Origin: Muribaculaceae bacterium
GTDB lineage: Bacteria > Bacteroidota > Bacteroidia > Bacteroidales > Muribaculaceae
NCBI GenBank assembly: GCA_022508985.1
Contig: JAFLUA010000002.1
Location: forward strand, 62,001 to 126,000
DNA length: 64,000 nucleotides
Reading direction: 5' to 3'
Within the stretch, counting starts at the first letter, position 1. Every line of letters begins with the position of its first letter. A program made the translations under genes and the position numbers. The notes beneath the pieces are model-generated. The model saw nothing but the letters and a program-made list of their open reading frames with translations. It was not told the DNA's origin and made no database searches. Shown piece after piece: positions 18,143 to 25,949 of the stretch.

Positions 18143-18173
18143 CAAAGTTACAACTTTACACATTATTAGCAAA
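18143..18173 (-). promoter_or_regulatory. Promoter of the tRNA-Arg(ACG) pair
   Basis: CAAAGTTA at 18143-18150 (TAACTTTG on the minus strand) and CAAA at 18170-18173 (TTTG) are 19 bases apart. Both match the Bacteroidetes consensus. The element is 25 bases upstream of the first tRNA. Confidence 0.8.
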
Positions 18174-18187
18174 ATTTTTAACACCAG

Positions 18188-19999
18188 TTAACTACTGAGA
18201 AGCCCTTCTGCTATAATTTTGGCTTTGGCAGGTCCTACGACGGCGGCTATTTCGCTTTGGGCGGCCTCACGCAGCCGCTTCACACTCTTAAAGTGGCTCA
18301 ACAGGGCCTCTGCCGTCTTGGGCCCAATCCCCTTTATGCTATCAAGCTCACTCACTAAAGCGCTCTTGCTACGACGATTGCGGTGATGTGTAATGCCGAA
18401 ACGGTGTGCTTCGTCGCGTAGATGCTGAACGACACGCAGCGTTTCCGAGTTTTTATCGATATACAGAGGCACGCTATCTCCCGGAAAATATATTTCTTCC
18501 AATCGTTTTGCTATGCCTACCACTGCTATCGTGCCTCGCAAACCCATTTCGTCGAGGGCCTCGACAGCCGAACTCAACTGCCCCTTACCGCCATCGACTA
18601 CTATCAACTGCGGAAGGCCTTGTCCTTCTTGCATCAGGCGAGTATAGCGACGTGTCAACACCTCTTTCATCGAGGCGAAATCGTCGGGACCAACAACTGT
18701 TTTAATGTTAAAATGACGATAATCGCGCTTTGCCGGTTTCCCATCGCGGAACACCACACACGACGCAACAGGATTTGTGCCTTGTATATTTGAATTGTCG
18801 AAGCACTCAATATGGTGTGGCAATTCCGATAGTCGGAAATCGGCCTTCATCCTTTCGAGCAATCTCGACGTACGCTCTTCCGGCTTGTGCCGCTCGAGAT
18901 ATTTGAGGTCATCGACACGATTTTGACGCGCATTCTTCTCCGACACTTCAAGTAGCTTGGCCTTATCGCCGCGTCGCGGTATTGTGAAAGAGACTCCCGT
19001 TAGCTCTACTTCCGGGGCCTCGGCTACTATTATCTCATCGTAGTCGACATCGAAGCTTGCTCGTATCTCCTCCATAGCATAGCCCAAAATCTGAGCGCGC
19101 GATTCCTCAAGAGCGCGCTTATAGCGCAACGTAACACTACGCACCACAGCTCCGCGCCTCACGTGCATATAATTCACGTAGACGTCGTTGGAGCCATCGT
19201 CGTCAAATCCGAATACATCGACATCACCGGTCGTCTGGCTGACAATCACACTCTTCGAGCGATAATTTTCAAGGAGACGATACGACTGCTTTAACTCCTG
19301 AGCTTCTTCAAAGCGCAGCTCTTGCGACAACCGCGCCATTTCATCTCTTAGATACGCCATTAGCTCCTGCGTTTCACCGCGCAATATCTGGCGTATTCTG
19401 TCGATATATCCGTTGTAACTCGTCTCATCTATTTCGCCCGTACAACACCCTCGGCACTTTTTTATATGATACTGCAGGCATAAGCGCCCCTTACCTTTCT
19501 TTATGTAATCGGGTGTTATAGCGATGCGGCATGTTCGCACCGGATAAAGCTCGCTTATGAGGTCGAGCACAGTGCGTGCAACAGAAATGTTAGTATATGG
19601 GCCGTAATATTTCGATCCGTCTTTGATGCGCTGCCGAGTGAGAAACACTCGCGGATACATCTCGTTTGTCACAACAATCCAAGGATACGATTTGTCATCT
19701 TTAAGGAGCACATTATATCGCGGCTTATACTCCTTAATCATCGAATTTTCAAGGTTTAACGCATCTTGCTCGGTAGGTACGACGATATATTTCACATCGG
19801 CTATATTACGTACCAACACGTTAGTGCGAAGCACCTCGTGTGTGCGATTAAAATACGACGATACGCGACGCTTGAGATTTTTAGCCTTGCCTACGTAAAT
19901 AACCGTGCCGGAGGAGTCGTAGTACATATATACTCCAGGGGAATCCGGCATTATGGCTATCTTTTCCCTCAGCTCGGGTGTTTTATCGTAGTGCGACAT
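18188..19999 (-). CDS. uvrC: UvrABC excinuclease subunit C
   Basis: UvrC makes both incisions in nucleotide-excision repair. The 603-residue protein has the N-terminal GIY-YIG nuclease (PGVYMYYDSSGTVIYVGKAKNLKRRV, about 20-45). It also has a UvrB-binding UVR motif (FEEAQELKQSYRLLENY, about 232-248) and an RNase H-like second nuclease domain (HIECFDNSNIQGTNPVAS and LIVVDGGKGQLSSA). A C-terminal helix-hairpin-helix (LDSIKGIGPKTAEALLSHF) is present. All domains are complete. It lies 17 bases after ruvB on the same strand, so the two repair genes probably share a transcript. Confidence 0.96.
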   Translation of the reverse strand: MSHYDKTPELREKIAIMPDSPGVYMYYDSSGTVIYVGKAKNLKRRVSSYFNRTHEVLRTNVLVRNIADVKYIVVPTEQDALNLENSMIKEYKPRYNVLLKDDKSYPWIVVTNEMYPRVFLTRQRIKDGSKYYGPYTNISVARTVLDLISELYPVRTCRIAITPDYIKKGKGRLCLQYHIKKCRGCCTGEIDETSYNGYIDRIRQILRGETQELMAYLRDEMARLSQELRFEEAQELKQSYRLLENYRSKSVIVSQTTGDVDVFGFDDDGSNDVYVNYMHVRRGAVVRSVTLRYKRALEESRAQILGYAMEEIRASFDVDYDEIIVAEAPEVELTGVSFTIPRRGDKAKLLEVSEKNARQNRVDDLKYLERHKPEERTSRLLERMKADFRLSELPHHIECFDNSNIQGTNPVASCVVFRDGKPAKRDYRHFNIKTVVGPDDFASMKEVLTRRYTRLMQEGQGLPQLIVVDGGKGQLSSAVEALDEMGLRGTIAVVGIAKRLEEIYFPGDSVPLYIDKNSETLRVVQHLRDEAHRFGITHHRNRRSKSALVSELDSIKGIGPKTAEALLSHFKSVKRLREAAQSEIAAVVGPAKAKIIAEGLLSS

Positions 20000-20016
20000 T
20001 TTGTGCTGCTAAATTA

Positions 20017-21042
20017 TCAGCTAAAGAGACCGAAGTCATCCGCGCGATTCTCACCCAAGTGTTTATAGGCAAGAGCCGTAACCTCGCGGCCACGCGGCGT
20101 GCGCTTGATAAACCCTTCTTTGATGAGGAATGGCTCATATACCTCTTCTATCGTGCCGGGGTCCTCTCCGAGCGCCGTCGCTATTGTCGATAGTCCAACC
20201 GGGCCGCCTTTGAACTTGCGTATAATAGTACCCAGTATCTTATTGTCAATCTCATCGAGGCCATAGCGGTCGATATTCAAGGCCTCAAGAGCATAGCGCG
20301 CTATTTTGAGGTCGATTTCTCCAGTACCTCTCACCTGAGCGAAATCGCGTACACGACGCAACAACGCATTGGCAATACGTGGCGTGCCACGACTGCGCAT
20401 CGATATTTCTGTGGCCGCTTCTTTAGTGCAAGGCACTCGCAAGAGAGCCGCTGAACGCAGCACGATACGCTCCAACACTGCATGGTCGTAGTACTCAAGG
20501 TGGCACTTAATGCCGAAACGAGCTCGCAGCGGTGAGGTGAGCAGGCCGCTACGTGTTGTCGCTCCCACAAGGGTAAACGGATTGAGCGAAAGTTGCACGC
20601 TTCGAGCACCTGGGCCTTTATCTATCATTATATCAATACGATAGTCTTCCATCGCAGAATATAGATACTCCTCGACGACAGGGCTAAGGCGGTGTATCTC
20701 GTCGATAAACAGCACATCGTTTTCCTCAAGCGACGTGAGGATTCCCGCCAGGTCGCCCGGCTTGTCCAAGACGGGGCCCGACGTTATTTTTATGCCGACA
20801 CCCAACTCGTTGGCTACAATACCCGCCAACGTGGTCTTACCAAGTCCGGGAGGACCGAATAGTAGTATATGGTCGAGGGCCTCGGTGCGCATTTTGGCTG
20901 CCTCAACGAAAACTCGCAGATTGTCGATAATCTTCTCCTGTCCGTTAAACGACTCAAAGCGCCCGGGCCTCAGAGCCTTCTCTATATCGGCATCGGAGGA
21001 GGATGATGCCTGTCGCCGTATGTCAAAGTCTTCCTGCTCCAT
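20017..21042 (-). CDS. ruvB: Holliday junction branch-migration ATPase RuvB
   Basis: RuvB is the hexameric motor that moves Holliday junctions with RuvA before RuvC cleavage. The 341-residue protein carries Walker A (GPPGLGKTT, about 65-73) and Walker B with the sensor ([13 protein letters not shown], about 113-125). The arginine-finger/sensor region [17 protein letters not shown] and the C-terminal winged helix with [12 protein letters not shown] are present. ruvA and ruvC are not adjacent. It heads a unit with uvrC. Confidence 0.97.
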   Translation of the reverse strand: MEQEDFDIRRQASSSSDADIEKALRPGRFESFNGQEKIIDNLRVFVEAAKMRTEALDHILLFGPPGLGKTTLAGIVANELGVGIKITSGPVLDKPGDLAGILTSLEENDVLFIDEIHRLSPVVEEYLYSAMEDYRIDIMIDKGPGARSVQLSLNPFTLVGATTRSGLLTSPLRARFGIKCHLEYYDHAVLERIVLRSAALLRVPCTKEAATEISMRSRGTPRIANALLRRVRDFAQVRGTGEIDLKIARYALEALNIDRYGLDEIDNKILGTIIRKFKGGPVGLSTIATALGEDPGTIEEVYEPFLIKEGFIKRTPRGREVTALAYKHLGENRADDFGLFS

Positions 21043-21102
21043 TTCCTATGTTATAAGTGCGGCTCCACTATGCCGCTCGTTTTACTTGCTGTTTTCTATC
21101 TA

Positions 21103-21110
21103 CAAAAATA
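21103..21110 (-). promoter_or_regulatory. Candidate -7 element for ruvB
   Basis: CAAAAATA on the plus strand is TATTTTTG on the minus strand, matching TAnnTTTG, 61 bases upstream of the ruvB ATG. No good -33 TTTG was seen at the expected spacing. Confidence 0.45.
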
Positions 21111-21149
21111 GACATAAAAACGCATACACCAAAAGATAAGCGCACCAAA

Positions 21150-21190
21150 ATTAAAAATCAAGTCCTTCCGGAAGGATTTCGGAAGGACTT
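21150..21190 (-). terminator. Terminator of the duplicated secreted-protein gene
   Basis: On the minus strand AAGTCCTTCCG and CGGAAGGACTT form a perfect 11-bp stem (21160-21170 with 21180-21190) with a 9-base loop, followed by GATTTTTAATTTT. It lies 28 bases after the stop codon. Confidence 0.8.
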
Positions 21191-21217
21191 GGAAGAATTT
21201 CAAGCTGCCAACAGATA

Positions 21218-23539
21218 CTATCGCAACTCTACCTTAAACGACTTATTATCAATAGCTACTATGTAAAAGCCTTGGCCGGCAATGTCAAGGTCGAGCGACT
21301 CCGACACACTTATAAGCTTCTTTATTACCCTACCATTTGCTTCTATTACCTCTATTGTGGCTCCAACGTTGACACCGCTTATTTTGATGCGATTATCCAC
21401 AACAGCTACCGACGGACCTATCTTTTCGATGTCGGTCAATCTGCTGGTGCCAATCTGCGTCGACTGCGTTTTATTTACCAAGATATCGCCGGTAGCAGTA
21501 ACGACAGTCCCTTCCGGTAGTTCTACGGTGTAGCTCTTGCCGCTTTTTATTTCCAGCGCTCCGAAGTCGGCTGTCAAAATCCAGTCAGAGCCCGCCTGTT
21601 TAAGAGTAGGCTGTGCCTCATATTTTTCGCTGCCACGTCGGTCGGTCTCATATAGCACCATCATTTTCTCGGGCAAAAGATTCAACGGCATATCGAAATA
21701 AAGGCTCACCTCGTTTATTGTCGTGGTGCTTTCTTCGTTCAAACTACAACGATAATAAGCGGGATGCTTCAATTCTTTGGTATAAGCGCCTAAGAATGTA
21801 AGCGACTGCTCATCATTTGTAATATCTTCGCGATACAGCGCACAAACGCTGCCGGCAGGTAGTGTGAGGGTATATTCAACCCCGTCTTCAAAGTGTATCG
21901 ACTCGCCAAAATCGACTCCGGCGTATCCGAAATCCACATCCCGGCTTGTGTCGCAGGCTTGGCGCCGCACCTCAACTCCGTTTCGATACAAAACAGCCTC
22001 GCCTCCATCGGCTGCTACTACTTCCGTTTTATACCTGAAGCCTATGCTTGTGGCAAGTTTGATTGCCGAACCATTGCTAATCGTAGGCGTTGCCTCCCCT
22101 ATCGTAGCAGGGACTTCAAACTCAACCGCCAACTCATCATTGCACACTGTCGGCTGGCCATTTTTATAAATTGCGCCGTCCGGTATCATGAGCCTATATG
22201 TGTTACCCTTGGGTAGCCGCAATGCCGGGTCGAAAGAAACTATGGCAGTACCCTGCACCGACTTGGCACCAACGTAATTGGTAGCCGTCAGTTTTCCCGT
22301 CGCGAGAGCCTCATCGCCAAGATAGATGGTAGCAACAGCAGCATCATCTACTTTGATAATAGCATCAAAGTCATAGCTTATTGCCTCTACCGGATAATAG
22401 ACGGGCTTGTCTCCTATCGCGCAACGCAGGGGCATAAGTTTTTCTGAATTAGAAGCGTTCAAATCGATTTCATCTCGTGCGTTTACTCTAATTTCGCCGG
22501 ACGCCGAAACAAGACTACCTTCTGCCAATATGATTAAATATTTCTTTTGAGGTTGCAAAGTCGAGCCTCCAAAATCGGCCGACACCACCCATTGCGTTCC
22601 TTCTTCACGCAGTGTAGGCACAACATCTTTCACAACCGCATTATCGGTCGCGTCATAGAGTTGAACCGAGGGCGTGCCGATAAGTTCTACGGCCTGATTG
22701 TAGTAGTACGACACACTATTAAGCACATCTCCTTTGCCACAATCGATAAAATTACGCACATACTCGACTGCAGGCAATGGGGTGTCGCAACCTCCGACAA
22801 AATCAATAACAACTTCTTTATTAACTATGTCGGTGCGATATGCCGACACACTGCCGGCCGGAAGAACTATCCTGTAATTTACTCCTTTTTCGAAACGGAT
22901 AACCCCTCCGAAAAAGAGGTATGCCGTTCCCAGATCCCAATCCCATGAAACCGATGCCGGGTAGTTGCGGATAAACACGCCTTCGCGATAGAATTCCCAT
23001 TCGGGATTACCTACTGCGCGTGTCTCATACGACCAGAAACAGCTAAAGCCCGACGTCATTTCTACCACGTTACCATTAATACCCAATTGGTAATAAGCAT
23101 CGCCAAGATCTGCGGGAACTTCGAAAGGCATCGTGTACTCTTCATTAGTCGCCTCGTCGTCATCGATAAATTTCAAACTTTTCTCGGCAAGATGAAAGGT
23201 ATATTTTTCTCCTTTCGGCAGACATTCGTCATTGAAAGTGATAGTAAGCACTCCCTGCGTTCTTCGTGTTGAGGTGACATTACTAACACTAAAAGATGTC
23301 GTGCTTGCAACTTCGTCTTTACCAAAGGTAACAAACGCTCTTGCCTTTTCTGTTATCTCAATAGCGCCATCATACGAAAGCTGCACATATTTAAGAGGCT
23401 TATCTAAGGGACGTTCGCCAACAGTACAATACTCCGGCATGTGCTCTGCTGCATAACTCACCATCGGTGATAATGCCAACAAAACAATCTGTATAAATAA
23501 CGGTCTTATCTTCTTATCTTGTAAACGTAAGTGTCTCAT
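21218..23539 (-). CDS. Large secreted protein with two-fold internal repeat and C-terminal sorting-like tail
   Basis: The start at 23539 gives MRHLRLQDKKIRPLF... with a hydrophobic export segment ending YAA. An ATG 15 codons upstream (23584) is rejected because the promoter element overlaps it. After the signal come two homologous halves of about 330 residues. One begins YCTVGERPLDKPLKYV, the other CAIGDKPVYYPVEAI. Both run through KGxxYxxxxxxxxI, FEVPAxxGxA, a segment with YRxGVxxR, and LPAGSVxAxYRxDIxN. Each half looks like three beta-sandwich modules. The last about 70 residues (VVDNRIKISGVNVGATIEVI, GQGFYIVAIDNKSFKVELR) resemble a type IX secretion C-terminal domain. Function unknown. Confidence 0.8.
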   Translation of the reverse strand: MRHLRLQDKKIRPLFIQIVLLALSPMVSYAAEHMPEYCTVGERPLDKPLKYVQLSYDGAIEITEKARAFVTFGKDEVASTTSFSVSNVTSTRRTQGVLTITFNDECLPKGEKYTFHLAEKSLKFIDDDEATNEEYTMPFEVPADLGDAYYQLGINGNVVEMTSGFSCFWSYETRAVGNPEWEFYREGVFIRNYPASVSWDWDLGTAYLFFGGVIRFEKGVNYRIVLPAGSVSAYRTDIVNKEVVIDFVGGCDTPLPAVEYVRNFIDCGKGDVLNSVSYYYNQAVELIGTPSVQLYDATDNAVVKDVVPTLREEGTQWVVSADFGGSTLQPQKKYLIILAEGSLVSASGEIRVNARDEIDLNASNSEKLMPLRCAIGDKPVYYPVEAISYDFDAIIKVDDAAVATIYLGDEALATGKLTATNYVGAKSVQGTAIVSFDPALRLPKGNTYRLMIPDGAIYKNGQPTVCNDELAVEFEVPATIGEATPTISNGSAIKLATSIGFRYKTEVVAADGGEAVLYRNGVEVRRQACDTSRDVDFGYAGVDFGESIHFEDGVEYTLTLPAGSVCALYREDITNDEQSLTFLGAYTKELKHPAYYRCSLNEESTTTINEVSLYFDMPLNLLPEKMMVLYETDRRGSEKYEAQPTLKQAGSDWILTADFGALEIKSGKSYTVELPEGTVVTATGDILVNKTQSTQIGTSRLTDIEKIGPSVAVVDNRIKISGVNVGATIEVIEANGRVIKKLISVSESLDLDIAGQGFYIVAIDNKSFKVELR

Positions 23540-23581
23540 AGCAGTGTAAGCCTTTAAATTATGAAATAAAATAACTGTGGC

Positions 23582-23589
23582 CAAATTTA
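23582..23589 (-). promoter_or_regulatory. Promoter -7 element of the duplicated secreted-protein gene
   Basis: CAAATTTA on the plus strand reads TAAATTTG on the minus strand, a perfect TAnnTTTG. It covers the first in-frame ATG (23584), so transcription should start downstream of that ATG. The functional start codon is then the ATG at 23539. Confidence 0.6.
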
Positions 23590-23713
23590 ATACAATAAAT
23601 TAATAAAATTGTTTTTTTGTTGTTAAAAATTGTAAACAACACTCGCGCAAAAGCTTATTATTTACGTTGTTGCCGTTATTACAAGTGCGGTTAGATAGGC
23701 TTTTTTAAAAATA

Positions 23714-23745
23714 TTTGCATCAAAAGAAAAAAAACGCTAACTTTG
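23714..23745 (+). promoter_or_regulatory. Promoter of rplS
   Basis: TTTG at 23714-23717 and TAACTTTG at 23738-23745 are separated by 20 bases, a full consensus Bacteroidetes promoter. The predicted leader before the rplS ATG is about 75 bases. It contains GCAGGACATGCAGCCTGC-like complementarity near 23766-23783 that could form a small hairpin. Confidence 0.8.
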
Positions 23746-23825
23746 CGGGCGATTTCGCAATCTCTGGCAGGACATGCAGCCTGCGTATATTGCGAGTAAT
23801 GTTAACATTCTAAATCATTTATTCA

Positions 23826-24182
23826 ATGGATTTGATTAAAATTGCCGAAGAAGCATTTGCTACCGGCAAGCAACACCCCGAATTCGGCCCCGGCGACACT
23901 ATCACCGTGGACTACCGAATTAAAGAAGGTAACAAAGAGCGTATCCAGCAGTATCGCGGTGTCGTTATCCGCATCTCTGGCGAAGGCGCAAAGAAACGTT
24001 TCACCGTTCGCAAAATTAGCGATAACGTTGGTGTTGAACGTATTTTCCCCATCGAATCTCCCTTTATTGATTCGATTACCGTTAACAAATACGGTAAGGT
24101 TCGCCGCGCTAAACTTTACTATCTGCGCAAACTCACAGGCAAAAAAGCCCGTATTAAAGAGCGCCGCGTAGTGAAGAAATAA
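23826..24182 (+). CDS. rplS: 50S ribosomal protein L19
   Basis: L19 lies at the 30S-50S interface of the ribosome. The 118 residues match the family closely: the [29 protein letters not shown] region, then [28 protein letters not shown] and the basic tail [13 protein letters not shown]. It is monocistronic, with its own strong promoter and a short terminator, and is not linked to rimM/trmD as in Proteobacteria. Confidence 0.98.
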   Translation: MDLIKIAEEAFATGKQHPEFGPGDTITVDYRIKEGNKERIQQYRGVVIRISGEGAKKRFTVRKISDNVGVERIFPIESPFIDSITVNKYGKVRRAKLYYLRKLTGKKARIKERRVVKK

Positions 24183-24220
24183 CTTACGACTCTTGACAAC
24201 TTATCGAAGGTGTGCCCGTT

Positions 24221-24241
24221 AAAGGCGCGCCTTTGTTTTTT
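24221..24241 (+). terminator. Terminator of rplS
   Basis: AAAGG at 24221-24225 pairs with CCTTT at 24230-24234 within a GC-rich palindrome, followed by TGTTTTTT. It lies 38 bases after the rplS stop. Confidence 0.65.
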
Positions 24242-24303
24242 AGTAATCCGAGGGAAAGCCGGAAATATCGTTGCACCGCAGCCATGGCCCAGCAAGGGGC
24301 CGC

Positions 24304-24353
24304 AAAAAAAGCTGTCGACCGATTGCGATTTGCATCACGTTTCAGTCGACAGC
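24304..24353 (-). terminator. Terminator of the serpin gene
   Basis: On the minus strand GCTGTCGAC (24345-24353) and GTCGACAGC (24311-24319) form a perfect 9-bp stem with a 25-base loop, followed immediately by seven T residues. It is 42 bases after the serpin stop. Confidence 0.8.
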
Positions 24354-24394
24354 CTAAAAAATATCGCCAATATAAGAGACGGCGCGGAATTTTT

Positions 24395-25639
24395 CTACAA
24401 CTTCACAACCTTACCGGCAAAAAGCATAGCGCCGGTATTCGTTTCATTGATAAAGAACATAAACGGCCGGTTAAAGTTTACAATCGGACGGCGCGACACA
24501 GCATCGGAGTCGAAACTCGACGAGCCACAGAGATCCCATGTTACAGATGCTCCTTCAGCTCCTTCTTCAGTAAACTCTATTACGCTTTTCTGTCTCACGT
24601 TGATTGTAGATGTAACTTCTTGCGTGAAAATAGAATATTGGTTCGACGCCATTATCATCTCAACACCGATATCGGCCAACACTTTGTTAAGACCCATTTC
24701 TTTTGGCTCAAGCTTAAACTTGGGGAAGAGGAGATCTATCGACTGGTCGGTATATGCCATTTTGTTTAGCGAATATAGCGCATCCGACTCTAATATTTCG
24801 TCCAGCGACACATTCTCTTTTGGCAATAGCATGAGGGCCTCAAATGCACCTTCCCCAAATTCCATCTTAACTAACTCAAATTGCTCCATAGAGCGGTAGT
24901 GCTGATAGCCGGAATGGCACATCATATCAACAGTTGCAACACCGTCAATGCCATAGAAATCTTTCTCTTCTGTTTCGTCGGCATCAAATGGATTTGCCCA
25001 CGCGCCTTTGAAATATATAGCATTGATTAAAATCGAAACCGTTCCGTATGGTATCGAATCTATTATTTTATCGATAAGACTTTCTGTGTTGTCACTAACC
25101 CATCCGTTAATTTCTTGTACTACGCCAGAATTATTCGTTTGAAGCTGCCGCGGAAACAACTCCGTATCGAAATACTCTCCGAGAATCTTTTCAAAACTGG
25201 GGTTGAGGCTATAATCTCGCTGATACCATAACGAGTTGGCAAAACTCATGGTCGTAGACTCATCTATCACCGGCAGCAGCGTAAGGTATTTATAGCTAAG
25301 GCCGTTAAGAGCATCTCGGTCGGAGCAACCGAGAACTTCTGCTATTTCAGCGGCGGCCTCTTCTGTGGCGGCATTGGCCAACATCGACAAATACACAGAG
25401 GCACTCAACGGCGACACTAACACATTTTCATCCTCTCGCGTCACCTTATTAGCAGCGCGGAAGAAATCGATATTAAAATTTTGCACTTGCGCAGCAAGCT
25501 CGCTATCGCTCTCCGAAAATTCAACTATATCTTCTGCGGCGTTTCCATCTCCTGCAATATCATCAGGGTTCGCCGGCCCATCGTTACAGCCAATCAATGG
25601 CATGAAACCGAGCAATAAATATGGAAATAATCTTTTCAT
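24395..25639 (-). CDS. Serpin-family protease inhibitor, lipoprotein
   Basis: The N-terminus MKRLFPYLLLGFMPLIGC is a lipoprotein signal with lipobox LIGC. A short Asp/Glu/Ala-rich linker and a complete serpin fold follow. An upstream in-frame ATG (25645) adds two residues. Family segments include NVLVSPLSASVYLSMLANAA, NSLWYQRDY, NAIYFKGAWANPFD, LLPKENVSLDEIL and the C-terminal RPFMFFINETNTGAMLFAGKVV. The reactive-centre hinge reads EEGAEGASVT about 57 residues from the end. Its small residues are typical of inhibitory serpins, and the scissile bond should fall near CGSSSF. It is probably tethered at the cell surface or in the periplasm. It has its own promoter and terminator. Confidence 0.94.
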   Translation of the reverse strand: MKRLFPYLLLGFMPLIGCNDGPANPDDIAGDGNAAEDIVEFSESDSELAAQVQNFNIDFFRAANKVTREDENVLVSPLSASVYLSMLANAATEEAAAEIAEVLGCSDRDALNGLSYKYLTLLPVIDESTTMSFANSLWYQRDYSLNPSFEKILGEYFDTELFPRQLQTNNSGVVQEINGWVSDNTESLIDKIIDSIPYGTVSILINAIYFKGAWANPFDADETEEKDFYGIDGVATVDMMCHSGYQHYRSMEQFELVKMEFGEGAFEALMLLPKENVSLDEILESDALYSLNKMAYTDQSIDLLFPKFKLEPKEMGLNKVLADIGVEMIMASNQYSIFTQEVTSTINVRQKSVIEFTEEGAEGASVTWDLCGSSSFDSDAVSRRPIVNFNRPFMFFINETNTGAMLFAGKVVKL

Positions 25640-25676
25640 AGGCATTTTTAGTTCTACTATTTACTCGTAATTTTCG

Positions 25677-25707
25677 CAAAGATAGCTATTTATCACCACC
25701 TAAACAA
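25677..25707 (-). promoter_or_regulatory. Promoter of the serpin gene
   Basis: CAAAGATA at 25677-25684 is TATCTTTG on the minus strand. CAA at 25705-25707 gives TTG 20 bases upstream. The -7 element is about 38 bases before the ATG. Confidence 0.7.
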
Positions 25708-25895
25708 GCGTTAAGTTTTTTTTTACATTTATTATCTTTTGGAAAGAACTATACGACTATTTAACATACAGAATTAAAGTCGGATTAAATTACTACCAAA
25801 CGCACTAAAAATGGCCTATATTTTTACACCTAATAATTACATCACAAATTTTGCGGTGGCAAAAGGCTGCAGAACAAAGTAAGCATCTAAGCAAA
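25708..25895. other. Non-coding AT-rich spacer between the serpin promoter and the GH9 terminator
   Basis: No open reading frame with coding character, repeat or further consensus promoter was seen in these 188 bases. It is the middle part of a gene-free stretch of about 310 bases whose two ends hold the serpin promoter and the GH9 terminator. Confidence 0.5.
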
Positions 25896-25926
25896 AGCCG
25901 GAAATGTCGCTGCGACACCTCCGGCT
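25893..25926 (-). terminator. Terminator of the kor-recR-GH9 run
   Basis: On the minus strand AGCCGGA and TCCGGCT pair around an inner TGTCGC-A-GCGACA stem, and TTTT follows. The compound hairpin starts 23 bases after the GH9 stop. Confidence 0.8.
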
Positions 25927-25949
25927 CTATGGTTATACTCTGCTACGAT

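Noticed and set aside
23766-23783. Leader riboswitch or autoregulatory element of rplS
   Set aside because: A small GC-rich complementarity is visible, but it is too short to assign to any known ribosomal-protein leader.
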